The notes beneath the pieces are model-generated. The model did no database searches. It saw only the letters and a list, made by a program, of their open reading frames with translations, and was not told the origin of the DNA. DNA of 40,320 nt from an uncultured Porphyromonadaceae bacterium (GTDB lineage: Bacteria > Bacteroidota > Bacteroidia > Bacteroidales > Muribaculaceae). Below are positions 24,575 to 33,086 of the stretch, piece after piece. How positions within the stretch are numbered: position 1 is the stretch's first letter; every line of letters starts with the position of its first letter. Both the position numbers and the translations under genes were made by a program. The stretch spans positions 1 through 40,320 of the forward strand of contig CAMWID010000026.1 in NCBI GenBank assembly GCA_947174235.1. The letters are read 5' to 3'.

Positions 24575-26587
24575 TCAGAACATCGCTTTTACCTGGTTGT
24601 AGACATTGTCGGCTGTGAAACCGAGTTTCTCGTCGAGTACCTTGTAAGGAGCCGAGAATCCGAATGATTCGAGTCCCCAGATCTTGCCGTCGGTCCCCAC
24701 GAGACCGAGGAGATTTACCGGCAGACCGGCAGTGAGACCGAATTTCTTTATGCCGGCGGGAAGCACCTCTTCCTGATATGCGGCAGGCTGGGTGCGGAAA
24801 AGACCTTCGGAAGGAACCGATACCACACGCACCTTCAGACCGTCCTCGCGAAGTCTTGCGGCTCCGTCAACGAGAGTTGATACCTCAGAGCCGGTCGCCA
24901 CGAGCACAACGTCAGGATTTTCGTCGGAACCAGCCACTATGTAGCCACCTTTCTCCGCCATGGAATAGTCGTTGCCGGCGGGAAGGTTGTTGATGTTCTG
25001 ACGTGAAAGTATGAGTGCGGTAGGGGTGTATACGTTCTCCATGGCAAGTTTCCATGCCACGGTAGTCTCCTCAGCATCGGCTGGACGGAGCACAAGCACT
25101 GAATTTCTGCCATGATGGTTCTTGAGTTTCTCCATAAGGCGGATCTGAGCTTCCTGTTCTACCGGTTCGTGAGTTGGTCCGTCCTCGCCTACGCGGAACG
25201 CGTCGTGCGTCCAGATGAATTTCACGGGAAGTTCCATGAGAGCCGCCATACGCACGGCAGGCTTCATATAGTCGGAGAATACGAAGAATGTGGCACATGC
25301 GGCGATTACACCACCATGCAAAGCCATACCTATGCAGCAGCATGCCATTGTGAGCTCTGCCACACCTGCCTGAAGGAACGCTCCGGAGAAATCTCCTTTG
25401 GTGAACGCGTGGGTCTCTTTAAGGAATGAGATAGTCTTGTCGGATTCGGAAAGGTCGGCAGAAGAACATATCATGTTGGGCACCTGACGGGCGAGCTGGG
25501 CGAGCACGGCGCCAGACGCGTTGCGTGTGGCGTCATTCTCTTTCTGCGAAACCTTGCTCCAGTCGATTTCGGGAGCCTTGTTCTCAAACCATGCCGCCAC
25601 TTCCGCAGCCTTCTCGGAATTATTGTCTGCCCAAGCCTTTTCTTCGGCGCGGCGTTCCTCCACGATACCTTTGAGAGCTTCCGCACGTTCCGCGTAAAGC
25701 TCCTTGACCTCGTCGAAGATCACAAACGGATCGTCGGGATTACCGCCGAGATTGATTACGGTATTGCGGAACGCGTCGCCGCCGAGAGGCGCGCCGTGAG
25801 TCTTGCAATTATGCTCATAAGAAGAGTTGTCAGCCTTGCGTGCGCCTTTGCCCATGATTGTCTTGCCGATGATGAGGGTGGGCCTTTCGGTTTCCGCTTT
25901 CGCGTCGTCAAGGGCTTTGCGGATCTGGTCAGCGTCATGTCCGTCGATCTCCATGACATTCCACCCCCATGCGCGGTATTTCATGGCGGTGTCTTCGTTG
26001 GAGACTTCATTGCATTCAGTGGAAAGCTGGATGTCGTTTGAGTCGTAGAACATCACGAGATTGTCGAGACCGAGGTGTCCGGCGATACGTCCCGCGCCCT
26101 GCGAGATCTCTTCCTGGATGCCGCCGTCAGATATGTATGCATATATGGTCTCTTTCCTGAAGCCGGGATTTCCTGTGCGGTCGGCAAGGAATTTGGCGGC
26201 GATAGCGGCGCCTACTGCGAATGTGTGGCCTTGTCCGAGGGGACCGGAGGTGTTTTCCACGCCGCGTGCGATGTCAAATTCGGGATGACCTGTCGTCGGG
26301 CTTCCCCATTGACGGAGCTGCTTGAGTTCTTCGATGGAATATTTCCCGATGAGAGCGAGCTGGGCATAGAGCATGGGCGCCATGTGTCCGGGATCGAGGA
26401 AGAAACGGTCGCGTGCGCACCATGTCGGGTCAGAGGGATCGAATACCAGATACTCACTGAACAGGACATTTATGAAATCGGCGCCACCCATGGCGCCACC
26501 GGGATGTCCGGATTTCGCTTTTTCTACCATAGCGGCAGCCAGAATGCGTATGTTGTCGGCCGCGCGGTTAAGAATTTCCTTTTTCAT
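24575..26587 (-). CDS. tkt: Transketolase
   Basis: A 670-residue thiamine-diphosphate enzyme of the non-oxidative pentose phosphate pathway, which moves two-carbon units from xylulose-5-phosphate to aldoses. The N-terminal motif KSGHPGGAMGGADF, the ThDP/metal segment ISDGGIQEEISQG with YDSNDIQLS, and the sugar-phosphate motif THDAFRVGEDGPTHEPVEQ are intact and full length is present. It lies immediately upstream of xylB-xylA, so xylulose-5-phosphate made by XylB can enter central metabolism through it. Confidence 0.96.
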   Translation of the reverse strand: MKKEILNRAADNIRILAAAMVEKAKSGHPGGAMGGADFINVLFSEYLVFDPSDPTWCARDRFFLDPGHMAPMLYAQLALIGKYSIEELKQLRQWGSPTTGHPEFDIARGVENTSGPLGQGHTFAVGAAIAAKFLADRTGNPGFRKETIYAYISDGGIQEEISQGAGRIAGHLGLDNLVMFYDSNDIQLSTECNEVSNEDTAMKYRAWGWNVMEIDGHDADQIRKALDDAKAETERPTLIIGKTIMGKGARKADNSSYEHNCKTHGAPLGGDAFRNTVINLGGNPDDPFVIFDEVKELYAERAEALKGIVEERRAEEKAWADNNSEKAAEVAAWFENKAPEIDWSKVSQKENDATRNASGAVLAQLARQVPNMICSSADLSESDKTISFLKETHAFTKGDFSGAFLQAGVAELTMACCCIGMALHGGVIAACATFFVFSDYMKPAVRMAALMELPVKFIWTHDAFRVGEDGPTHEPVEQEAQIRLMEKLKNHHGRNSVLVLRPADAEETTVAWKLAMENVYTPTALILSRQNINNLPAGNDYSMAEKGGYIVAGSDENPDVVLVATGSEVSTLVDGAARLREDGLKVRVVSVPSEGLFRTQPAAYQEEVLPAGIKKFGLTAGLPVNLLGLVGTDGKIWGLESFGFSAPYKVLDEKLGFTADNVYNQVKAMF

Positions 26588-26918
26588 AATATTATTATTT
26601 CATGATGATTTCATGAGGAGATGGAGGGGAGAGGGGGTGATTCGCAGTGCAAAGATAGTAAATATGGTTTGAAAAAAGGTTTAAATTTGTTGCAAGAAAG
26701 TGCTTAAATTTAATGTATGGTATTAAAAATGGACTAAAAAGGATAAAAAATGGATAAAATACTAATGTGGGAATAAAATGTAAATTTTTTTACGTTTTTT
26801 TTGTTATTGAAGGAGAAGGGTGTCAGCCACGCCTCCGGCAAGGGCAGGATAGTGTGTGGAATCCCTTCTTGAAAAGTCATTTTTAAGTAAACATACTCTA
26901 AATAGCGATCGGAAAGAA
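26588..26918. other. AT-rich divergent promoter region of tkt and the cation exchanger
   Basis: TATCTTTG on the minus strand (26657-26650), 63 bases before the tkt ATG, matches the Bacteroidota -7 box, but a good -33 box is not seen. The rest is AT-rich without a credible gene. No full promoter for the rightward exchanger gene was identified. Confidence 0.5.
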
Positions 26919-27887
26919 ATGGATATCGTTTGGTTGATAGTGGGTCTTGTGTTGATCCTCGTCGGGGCGGACGCGCTGACCGACGGCGCCTCTGCGGTGG
27001 CGAAGCGCTGGGGGGTGAGTGATCTTGTGGTGGGTCTTACCGTAGTGGCTTTCGGCACGTCAGCCCCTGAGCTTGCCATAAGCCTTGTGTCGGCTGTAAA
27101 GGGTAGCGCGCCTATGGCTGTGGGGAATGTGGTAGGAAGCAATATTTTCAATGTCCTTGTGATTATCGGTCTTGTGGCGGTCATAAAGCCGGTTCGGATC
27201 CAAGGCTCCATAATGTTCAACGAGCTCCCTCTTGTGATCCTTTCTTCGCTTGCCCTGCTGGCTGTGGGGAGCGGCAATATTCTCGGAGTGGAGGGGGAGA
27301 GAATCCTCACCCGCCCTGAAGGCATATTGTTTCTTCTGTTTTTTATAATCTTTATGCGCTACACGTTTTCGCAGGCGCGGAGCGGGTCGCAGCCGGATCC
27401 CGGCGCCGGGATGGTATCCGGAAAACCGTTGATGCCGTTGTGGAAATCCCTTCTGTGGATAGCCGGCGGTCTGGCGGGCCTGGTATGGGGAGGCGACCGC
27501 TTTGTGGCGGGAGCGTCGGGGATAGCGTCGTCACTGGGGATGAGCGACGCCCTTATCGGCCTCACGATAGTGGCGGCGGGTACTTCCTTGCCGGAACTCG
27601 CCACATCCGTGGTGGCTGCCGGGAAAGGGAAACCCGGAATAGCGGTGGGGAATGTGATCGGCAGCAATATCTTCAATATATTCCTTGTATTAGGTCTGAC
27701 CGGCACGATAATGCCTTTGCCATTCGGCGGAATCACAGTGGCGGATCTTCTTGTCATGACGGGAGCGTCGGTGCTTTTCTGGATATTCGGCTGGAAATTC
27801 GCTGAACGTACAGTCACCCGCTGGGAAGGTGGAGCGCTCCTTGCTTTGTATGTGGCATATATCTGCTGGCAGGTGGCGATGATCTGA
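26919..27887 (+). CDS. CaCA-family sodium/calcium (cation/proton) exchanger
   Basis: A 322-residue inner-membrane antiporter of the YrbG type. The start at 26919 (MDIVWLIVGL) puts the first membrane helix at once; the frame is open 21 codons further up, but those residues are hydrophilic and not family-like. Two inverted Na_Ca_ex repeats are clear, each with the alpha-repeat: GTSAPELAISLVSA ... GNVVGSNIFNV and GTSLPELATSVVAA ... GNVIGSNIFNI, with the ion-binding Glu in each. About ten membrane spans. It stands alone on the plus strand and ends 5 bases before the convergent LysR gene. Confidence 0.94.
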   Translation: MDIVWLIVGLVLILVGADALTDGASAVAKRWGVSDLVVGLTVVAFGTSAPELAISLVSAVKGSAPMAVGNVVGSNIFNVLVIIGLVAVIKPVRIQGSIMFNELPLVILSSLALLAVGSGNILGVEGERILTRPEGILFLLFFIIFMRYTFSQARSGSQPDPGAGMVSGKPLMPLWKSLLWIAGGLAGLVWGGDRFVAGASGIASSLGMSDALIGLTIVAAGTSLPELATSVVAAGKGKPGIAVGNVIGSNIFNIFLVLGLTGTIMPLPFGGITVADLLVMTGASVLFWIFGWKFAERTVTRWEGGALLALYVAYICWQVAMI

Positions 27888-27892
27888 TGGGG

Positions 27893-28795
27893 TCAGAGCC
27901 ATGCGTTCTGTCTCGCCCTGACAGACAGGGAGGAGCTGAGAATCTTGATAAACTCCTGCATGGAGCGTTTCCTGTAGGTGTCGCGCAGGGTATGCACGCA
28001 TCCGTCCATCTCGCATCCCTCCCCCTCGATCGGGATCGCCGTTATGCCGTTTTCGTTTAGAACGGTCGCCTCGGCGAGTACGGATACAAGTTTTCCTTCC
28101 CTGATAAGTTTAAGCAGGATGTTCACTTCATTGAGCTCTATCTTGATCTTAAGCCTGTTCATAAGGTTTCCCGCCATCTGGTCGAGCGTGTTTCGTGCCT
28201 GAAGACCCTGGGAGGGAAGGGCGAGGTCATACCGCTCAAGCATTTCCGGAGTCACCTTCTTTTCCGCCGCGAGCGGATGAGAGTCGGCGGCGATGGCGGC
28301 GAGATAGTTTTGGAAAAGGTAGTGGGATTCCACTCCGGGTATCGGTTTGTTGGGTTTGAAGGCGAGAACGAAGTCAAGCTGATGATCCACAAGCAGCTCC
28401 ATAAGCTCCGCCATAGGTTTATAGAGGATATTCAGCTTTACCTTTGGGAACTCTTTCATGAAGGTGAACAGAGATTCGGTGAGTATCGGGCTGAAAGAAT
28501 ATGTCACGCCGATATTGAGTGTGCCCCCCAGACCCTCGCCAAGATCCCTGATTCTCTGTTCGCACATTCCGGCGTCGAGGAGGGTCTGGCGCGCATGGGG
28601 AAGCAGTTCTGCTCCAGCCTCCGTAAGGGTGACGCTGTGGCTTGACCTGCACAGCAGCTGTGTCCCCAGAGAATCCTCAAGCTGTTTGATCTGTTGGGAA
28701 AGGGTGCTTTGGGTGACGAACAAAGCTTTGGATGCCTCTGAGAAATTCAGAGTCTCAGCCACTTTTACAAAATATCTTAACTGTCGAAGTTCCAT
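27893..28795 (-). CDS. LysR-family transcriptional regulator
   Basis: A 300-residue regulator. Residues 1-60 are the winged helix-turn-helix (MELRQLRYFVKVAETLNFSEAS ... TQSTLSQQIKQLE, with the recognition helix at the end). Residues 90-295 form the periplasmic-binding-like effector domain. The start at 28795 is chosen because LysR proteins begin M-x-L-R-x-L. It follows the ThrE_2-type gene by only 4 bases, so it is probably cotranscribed with the exporter genes and may regulate them or the neighbouring exchanger. The effector is unknown; the sequence recalls CynR/OxyR-like members. Confidence 0.92.
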   Translation of the reverse strand: MELRQLRYFVKVAETLNFSEASKALFVTQSTLSQQIKQLEDSLGTQLLCRSSHSVTLTEAGAELLPHARQTLLDAGMCEQRIRDLGEGLGGTLNIGVTYSFSPILTESLFTFMKEFPKVKLNILYKPMAELMELLVDHQLDFVLAFKPNKPIPGVESHYLFQNYLAAIAADSHPLAAEKKVTPEMLERYDLALPSQGLQARNTLDQMAGNLMNRLKIKIELNEVNILLKLIREGKLVSVLAEATVLNENGITAIPIEGEGCEMDGCVHTLRDTYRKRSMQEFIKILSSSLSVRARQNAWL

Positions 28796-28799
28796 GATG

Positions 28800-29279
28800 T
28801 CATCGGGTGGCGGTAAACGCCCGTTTTTTGAATATGAAGATAGGTATTGTGGCACATGTCACCATGGCGAGAATGATGGTGACCGTGATGAATCCGTTCT
28901 GGGCAAATTGATAAAAATAGTATTCAAACGCCTGCTGCGAATTTTCCAGCATGCACATTGCTGCCCCGCCGAACGATTTGTAAGCGTATATCCCCGGAAT
29001 CATCGGGAGGAGCGACGGGAAAAGATATGCCTCCGCGGGAGTCTTGGCGTAAGGGGAGATGAATACGGCGAGCGAACCTATTATAAAAGACGCGACGCCC
29101 GTGGCGGCTATGATGTGGAAATGGAGAGCGGGGCACATCAGGAGGAAACGTATGGAATGCCCTACGGCGGCAATGATGCCGCACCATATGTAGGCACGCG
29201 CCGGAACCCGGCTTATAGCCCCGAACCCTATCGCGGCGACAGCGGCGAGCAACGCGTCTTTAAAGAAATCGAGAAGCAT
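28800..29279 (-). CDS. ThrE_2 (DUF3815)-type exporter subunit, YjjB-like
   Basis: A 159-residue membrane protein with about five helices. The segment SPYAKTPAEAYLFPSLLPMIPGIYAYKS, with PxxPG, is the signature of ThrE_2/DUF3815. Family members pair with a ThrE (DUF1212) subunit to export threonine/serine, or in E. coli YjjPB succinate. Its DUF1212 partner lies 31 bases upstream, so the two form one transporter. Confidence 0.85.
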   Translation of the reverse strand: MLLDFFKDALLAAVAAIGFGAISRVPARAYIWCGIIAAVGHSIRFLLMCPALHFHIIAATGVASFIIGSLAVFISPYAKTPAEAYLFPSLLPMIPGIYAYKSFGGAAMCMLENSQQAFEYYFYQFAQNGFITVTIILAMVTCATIPIFIFKKRAFTATR

Positions 29280-29310
29280 ATATGAAAAGATTTTGTGACA
29301 GCCACAATAG

Positions 29311-30147
29311 TCAGAACATCCCTACGTGCATCAGCCTCATCCCCAGACAAAGCCCCAGCGACAGACATCCGGTAAGGACCATCGCGTCTATAAACCGGAC
29401 CACGGCGCATATGTAATGGTGGTAGATAAGGTCGTTGAAAGAGTTCAGAAACGGTATTCCCGGCACCAGATAGAGCACGCTTGTGCCGACGGCTATGGCG
29501 GGGGTTCCTCCGTAAGGGAAAAGGAAATCGGTGGCGCCGATCACTGACGACACGAAGGCGCAGAGGAAAAACACTATCCTTGAGTCAAGGTGTTTCCGGA
29601 GCAATACCTGCTTGAGGTTGAATCCCAGTGCGGTGGCGATGAACACGATTGCCATGGCTATTGCGTCGCCTCCGAAAATGCCGCAGAAAGCGGCGTTGGC
29701 ACACGACGCGAGCAGAAGGGTGAGCCATGGATTTTCAGAATCGGAAGAAACGATTCTCCTGAATCTTTTCCGGGTCTCCGCCAAAGACAGACTGTTGTCG
29801 GCGACCGCCCAGCTGAGTTCGCTGAGTCGTGTATTGAGCGAGAAGCTGATAGGGGCGGGCTTTACCGAAGATATTGAGGTGAAGAAATCGTCAGACCCGG
29901 GATGCCACACGGTCATGTGGACATGGCGGGGCATTATGGTCAGCTCCACTTTCTTGCCGAATACAGCCGCCATACGGTTGACATTGCGCTCAAGCCGCAT
30001 GCAGGTGGCGCCGCATCCGAGGAGCGAGACGGCATAATTGGTCAGGAACAGGCACACCTCTTTCGAGGGCACTGACACGTTCCCGGGACGTAAGGGGTCG
30101 TCACTCTCGATGACCGCCTCATTCGGATATGTTGTCGATGATGTCAT
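29311..30147 (-). CDS. ThrE (DUF1212)-type exporter subunit, YjjP-like
   Basis: A 278-residue protein with an N-terminal cytoplasmic part of about 130 residues (containing LLGCGATCMRLERNVNRMA) and about five membrane helices; the segment FPYGGTPAIAVGTSVLYLVPGIPFLNSFNDL carries the PGIP motif of the family. It pairs with the YjjB-like gene just downstream. Substrate is not certain: amino acids such as threonine and serine, or succinate, which is a major fermentation product of Bacteroidales. Its first 29 bases overlap the small membrane-protein gene upstream. Confidence 0.88.
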   Translation of the reverse strand: MTSSTTYPNEAVIESDDPLRPGNVSVPSKEVCLFLTNYAVSLLGCGATCMRLERNVNRMAAVFGKKVELTIMPRHVHMTVWHPGSDDFFTSISSVKPAPISFSLNTRLSELSWAVADNSLSLAETRKRFRRIVSSDSENPWLTLLLASCANAAFCGIFGGDAIAMAIVFIATALGFNLKQVLLRKHLDSRIVFFLCAFVSSVIGATDFLFPYGGTPAIAVGTSVLYLVPGIPFLNSFNDLIYHHYICAVVRFIDAMVLTGCLSLGLCLGMRLMHVGMF

Positions 30148-30352
30148 AATCGTCGTTCATGGAGCGGGAGGTGGGATCTCCGGCTATGAAAAACTCTTCC
30201 CGTTCCTTACCAAGCTCAATAATTTTAAATCTGCGGCGGCTGTTTCTCAATTGATGACCGTTGCCTTCCTTTTTATCGTCAGCCACTCTCATCAATATCA
30301 CAACCAACAGAAACACGGCTACGCAAAGCCATATTATAACAGATGCAGTCAT
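30119..30352 (-). CDS. Small single-span membrane protein upstream of the exporter
   Basis: A 77-residue protein: one hydrophobic helix at residues 3-22, then a charged cytoplasmic tail with LRNSRRRFKIIELGKEREEFF and an acidic end (DDYDIIDNISE). Family not recognised. It overlaps the ThrE-type gene by 29 bases, which suggests coupling to it and perhaps a role as an accessory subunit. It is short, so the possibility that it is not expressed remains. Confidence 0.6.
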   Translation of the reverse strand: MTASVIIWLCVAVFLLVVILMRVADDKKEGNGHQLRNSRRRFKIIELGKEREEFFIAGDPTSRSMNDDYDIIDNISE

Positions 30353-30377
30353 AACTTTTCGATTTTTAAATTCATCG

Positions 30378-30385
30378 CAAAGTTA
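30378..30385 (-). promoter_or_regulatory. Possible -7 box for the exporter operon
   Basis: TAACTTTG on the minus strand, about 26 bases before the ATG at 30352, fits TAnnTTTG. No matching -33 element was found. Confidence 0.4.
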
Positions 30386-30482
30386 ACGCCGCATCTGTAT
30401 AATGGTTTTATGATATCAATAGTTTATTTCAATAGCTGCAATCGGTTTTGCAAATATCGGGTGCCTGAGGAAATCAGAGTCA

Positions 30483-31466
30483 CTATCCTACGGCGTTGAG
30501 AATAGTCCGGCATTCCGATATCGTGTCATCCCAGTCGGGAGAATACGCTGATAATTTATCAATTATAGTTTGCAATACAATCCGGGCGTTCCGACGGTCA
30601 TGTGCTTTAATATATGCCAAGGCAAGAAGCTTGCCGTAGATAGCTATGTCCTGAGGAGAGTCGACGGATTCATATTTTTTTATCAAAACAGGGATCGCTT
30701 TTGCCGGATCCGAAGTGTATGCCTCGAGAGTAAATGATTGCCCGTCTGAACCGATTGAGGTGTCATCCCCTCCTCTGGATACCGCTGACAGATCATCTGC
30801 ATAAAAACTGAACACCACATTGTCGACATTTTCCCTGCCGCGTTTTTCGAAATCAAGCACCACGATGAAAGCTATGAGAACGACAGCGGCTATAGACGAG
30901 GCTTGCCATATCCATGTCTTTGCGCTCCATGTCTTTGCGCTCCGTGTCTTGGTGCTGCTTCCGCTTTTCTTGGTCGCCGGAGCTTCAGTCTCAGATATTT
31001 TTTTGGCTTCAAAATATATCAAACGTCCATGGAGCGAGGGGAGCTCCTCTTCAATTTTAGATCGTTCCTCATCAATTCTAGATCGTTCCTCATCAATTTT
31101 AGATCGCTCCTCCTGGATCTTAGATGAAGCAGAGGCGTTGAAAACAGGCGCAGACTCCCCAAAACCGACCGCCAGATCGAAACGGGCTCCGGACAAGGGG
31201 GCATCATCAGTCTGAGCCGGGAAAGGAGAGTGCTTTCTATATCCCATTATTTCCAGTAATTGTTCCGGGGTGATATTTTTCATTGCTGTGGCAAATTCAA
31301 TATCATCCAGTTGTGCTTCCTTGCAGATTCCCGCCACTGTCAATATATAAGCCTTGAAATCAGTTGCAAAATCCTTATCTGTCTTGAGACGGCTGATAAA
31401 CTTTTTTCTCTCTTCCGGAGATAACTCTCCGTATATGAAGCGGTCAAATTGCTGTATGTTTTGCAT
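30483..31466 (-). CDS. Membrane anti-sigma-like protein with in-frame tandem repeats
   Basis: A 327-residue protein encoded 13 bases behind an ECF sigma gene, the usual place for an anti-sigma factor. Residues 1-75 look like a small helical sigma-binding domain (FIYGELSPEERKKFISRLKTD), followed by a linker. Residues about 115-140 are heptad repeats EERSKID/EERSRID/EERSKIE that should form a coiled coil. A KTRSA/KTWSA/KTW repeat precedes the single membrane helix (SSIAAVVLIAFIVVLDF). The C-terminal 120 residues, outside the inner membrane, are TPR-like and may sense a periplasmic signal. No classical zinc-binding HxxxCxxC motif was seen, so the anti-sigma role is inferred from context and layout. 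Confidence 0.75.
   Translation of the reverse strand: MQNIQQFDRFIYGELSPEERKKFISRLKTDKDFATDFKAYILTVAGICKEAQLDDIEFATAMKNITPEQLLEIMGYRKHSPFPAQTDDAPLSGARFDLAVGFGESAPVFNASASSKIQEERSKIDEERSRIDEERSKIEEELPSLHGRLIYFEAKKISETEAPATKKSGSSTKTRSAKTWSAKTWIWQASSIAAVVLIAFIVVLDFEKRGRENVDNVVFSFYADDLSAVSRGGDDTSIGSDGQSFTLEAYTSDPAKAIPVLIKKYESVDSPQDIAIYGKLLALAYIKAHDRRNARIVLQTIIDKLSAYSPDWDDTISECRTILNAVG
30912..30956 (+). repeat. 15-base tandem repeat (3 units) in the anti-sigma-like gene
   Basis: Units CCATGTCTTTGCGCT, CCATGTCTTTGCGCT and CCGTGTCTTGGTGCT encode repeated KTWSA/KTRSA just before the membrane helix. Copy-number change would stay in frame. Confidence 0.85.
31051..31113 (+). repeat. 21-base tandem repeat (3 units plus partial) in the anti-sigma-like gene
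   Basis: Three units starting TCAATTTTAGATCGTTCC differ at only a few bases, with a partial fourth at 31114-31124. They encode seven-residue EERSKID coiled-coil repeats, so loss or gain of a unit would change the length of the coil without a frameshift. Confidence 0.85.
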
Positions 31467-31479
31467 AATAACTATAAGA

Positions 31480-32061
31480 TTAAATGATTATTCCCGCTCT
31501 TTTAAGAGCCGCTTTGACAGGAGAAATAAGATTTCTCACGCATTGCCATCTGCGCGATTGTACGCTTCTTGCAGAGTTGAACCCGATTACCTCGGCAATG
31601 TTTGCAAGGGGCATACGCTCATAGTAAAAGAGTCTCAGGATGGTGGCGCACGGCTCCGGAGTGCGGGCGATCTCTTCACCTAAAACTATGTCTGCCTCGG
31701 GATTGTCGAAAAGAGAGATGTCTTCTTCCTGCAGCTCAAGATTTATGGCTTTGATACGGTCAAGAGTAGTCGGTCTGTCGTGATTATCGTCAAAACCATC
31801 ATATGAATCGGTTATGTCGGCATGCCGCATGTGTTTGCATGCAAGGTTATATCCCACGGTCATTATGTAGGAATACCACGATGTGTTGTCTTTGATTCTT
31901 CCCTTTTCAAAGTTTTCTTGAATTGCAATGAAGATATTCTGATAGATATCCTCAATCTCTCCACCTCTGAGCCGGGGGAAGCGGCTGATCATGAGATTGA
32001 AGAATGGCAATCTCATTTTCTCATACCATTGATTGGCGATTTCCTGAAAATTCGTTGGCAT
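31480..32061 (-). CDS. ECF-type RNA polymerase sigma factor
   Basis: A 193-residue sigma-70 family protein. Region 2 lies at about 15-90 (MISRFPRLRGGEIEDIYQNIFIAI, then SWYSYIMTVGYNLACKHMR), and region 4 at about 135-180, with a helix-turn-helix (RLFYYERMPLANIAEVIGF ... SRRWQCVRNL). The ATG at 32061 (MPTNFQ) is chosen because the alternative start at 32085 would lie inside the -7 box of the promoter upstream. The next gene encodes a membrane anti-sigma-like protein. Targets are unknown; the flanking VWA, CHAT and caspase genes are candidates, but none of their upstream regions shows a shared non-consensus promoter that I could see. Confidence 0.9.
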   Translation of the reverse strand: MPTNFQEIANQWYEKMRLPFFNLMISRFPRLRGGEIEDIYQNIFIAIQENFEKGRIKDNTSWYSYIMTVGYNLACKHMRHADITDSYDGFDDNHDRPTTLDRIKAINLELQEEDISLFDNPEADIVLGEEIARTPEPCATILRLFYYERMPLANIAEVIGFNSARSVQSRRWQCVRNLISPVKAALKRAGIII

Positions 32062-32082
32062 TTTTGATAGGTGATATTTTTG

Positions 32083-32113
32083 CAAAATTAATATAAAAAT
32101 ACAGCTTGGTCAA
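32083..32113 (-). promoter_or_regulatory. Consensus promoter of the sigma/anti-sigma operon
   Basis: On the minus strand TTG (32113-32111), 20 bases, then TAATTTTG (32090-32083) is a full match to the housekeeping promoter. It lies just upstream of the ATG at 32061, implying that sigma factor synthesis is at least partly constitutive and that control is exerted through the anti-sigma protein. Confidence 0.78.
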
Positions 32114-32154
32114 TACTTTATCTTAATGAAAACGAAAGGATGGGATAATTGATA

Positions 32155-32211
32155 CAAAAAAAATGGGGAACCGGATGTCATATCCGTAGATGATGACACG
32201 CCGGATTCCCC
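32155..32211 (-). terminator. Intrinsic terminator after the VWA gene
   Basis: GGGGAATCCGG and CCGGTTCCCC (minus strand) form an outer stem and TGTCAT/ATGACA an inner stem; a T-run of eight or more follows. It separates the VWA gene from the sigma operon promoter. Confidence 0.85.
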
Positions 32212-32264
32212 GTCGGCAGGCAAGTCTGTAGCGAATGATGTCTGTGCCGGAGCGGCACTTCCGG

Positions 32265-32963
32265 TTAATCTTCGGTATCGGTGTCCATGAAAAAGTCGGT
32301 TGATATCCTTTTTCGCAAATTTAGTTTATCCTGTTTTGAACCCGAGCATTTCCTCTCGTACATAATTCTTGATTCCTCGTGAGTGGCAAGACGGGAATTG
32401 AATTCTTCCCACATTTTTTTAGTTCCCTTTTTAGAAGCCTTGAATGCCATGGCATTGTCGATCTGAATTTTCTTCGACATCTTTTCCACATCGATATTTG
32501 CGCCGATCAGGTTGACTGTCCACCCCAATTCCTTTGATTGGGAAATAAGGTTGGAAACCTGTCCCCATGAAAACTCGTGTGAAGAATTTTCCATTCCGTC
32601 AGTGATGATAGTCACGATTCCGGTGGAATCTTCATGAGTTGCCGCCACTGTCAAAAGTTCGGAAAGAGTGGATCCGACGGCGTCGAGAAGAGGGGTGGAT
32701 CCCCAAGGACGATAGGAGTCGGGATTCATATTGGAGATTTCATTGATAGGTCGGTTATGATAGACATATCTTGATTGAACCTCCGAATCTCCTTGAAAGA
32801 GGTATATGCTGACAAGGTTGCGTTGAGAATCGCCGTGTTTTTCTTCGAGCGAACGGATGAGGTTGAGTGTTTCGTTGCATCCTTCTATCGTTTGTTCTGA
32901 AAGCGGGATCATTGAGCCGCTTTCATCAAGGATGATGAGATTGAAGACTGTGGTTTTTTCCAT
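32265..32963 (-). CDS. VWA-domain protein
   Basis: A 232-residue von Willebrand factor A domain protein with no signal peptide, so cytoplasmic. The metal-binding MIDAS motif is complete: D13-E-S-G-S17 at the N-terminus, Thr in GSTPLLDA, and Asp in IITDGMENS. The C-terminal 50 residues are basic (KCSGSKQDKLNLRKR). Stand-alone VWA proteins of this type act as adaptors that bind partner proteins through metal. It follows the CHAT gene by 123 bases and may belong to the same transcript; a terminator follows it. Confidence 0.9.
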   Translation of the reverse strand: MEKTTVFNLIILDESGSMIPLSEQTIEGCNETLNLIRSLEEKHGDSQRNLVSIYLFQGDSEVQSRYVYHNRPINEISNMNPDSYRPWGSTPLLDAVGSTLSELLTVAATHEDSTGIVTIITDGMENSSHEFSWGQVSNLISQSKELGWTVNLIGANIDVEKMSKKIQIDNAMAFKASKKGTKKMWEEFNSRLATHEESRIMYERKCSGSKQDKLNLRKRISTDFFMDTDTED

Positions 32964-33086
32964 TATTCGTTTGATGTTTTTTATATTGTTTTGGCGGGTT
33001 GTTTTCCCGGGTTACAGTCAATAATACCGGTAGTATAGAAAAGGTAAATATACATTGATATAAATTTTACAATCCGGACATTACCG

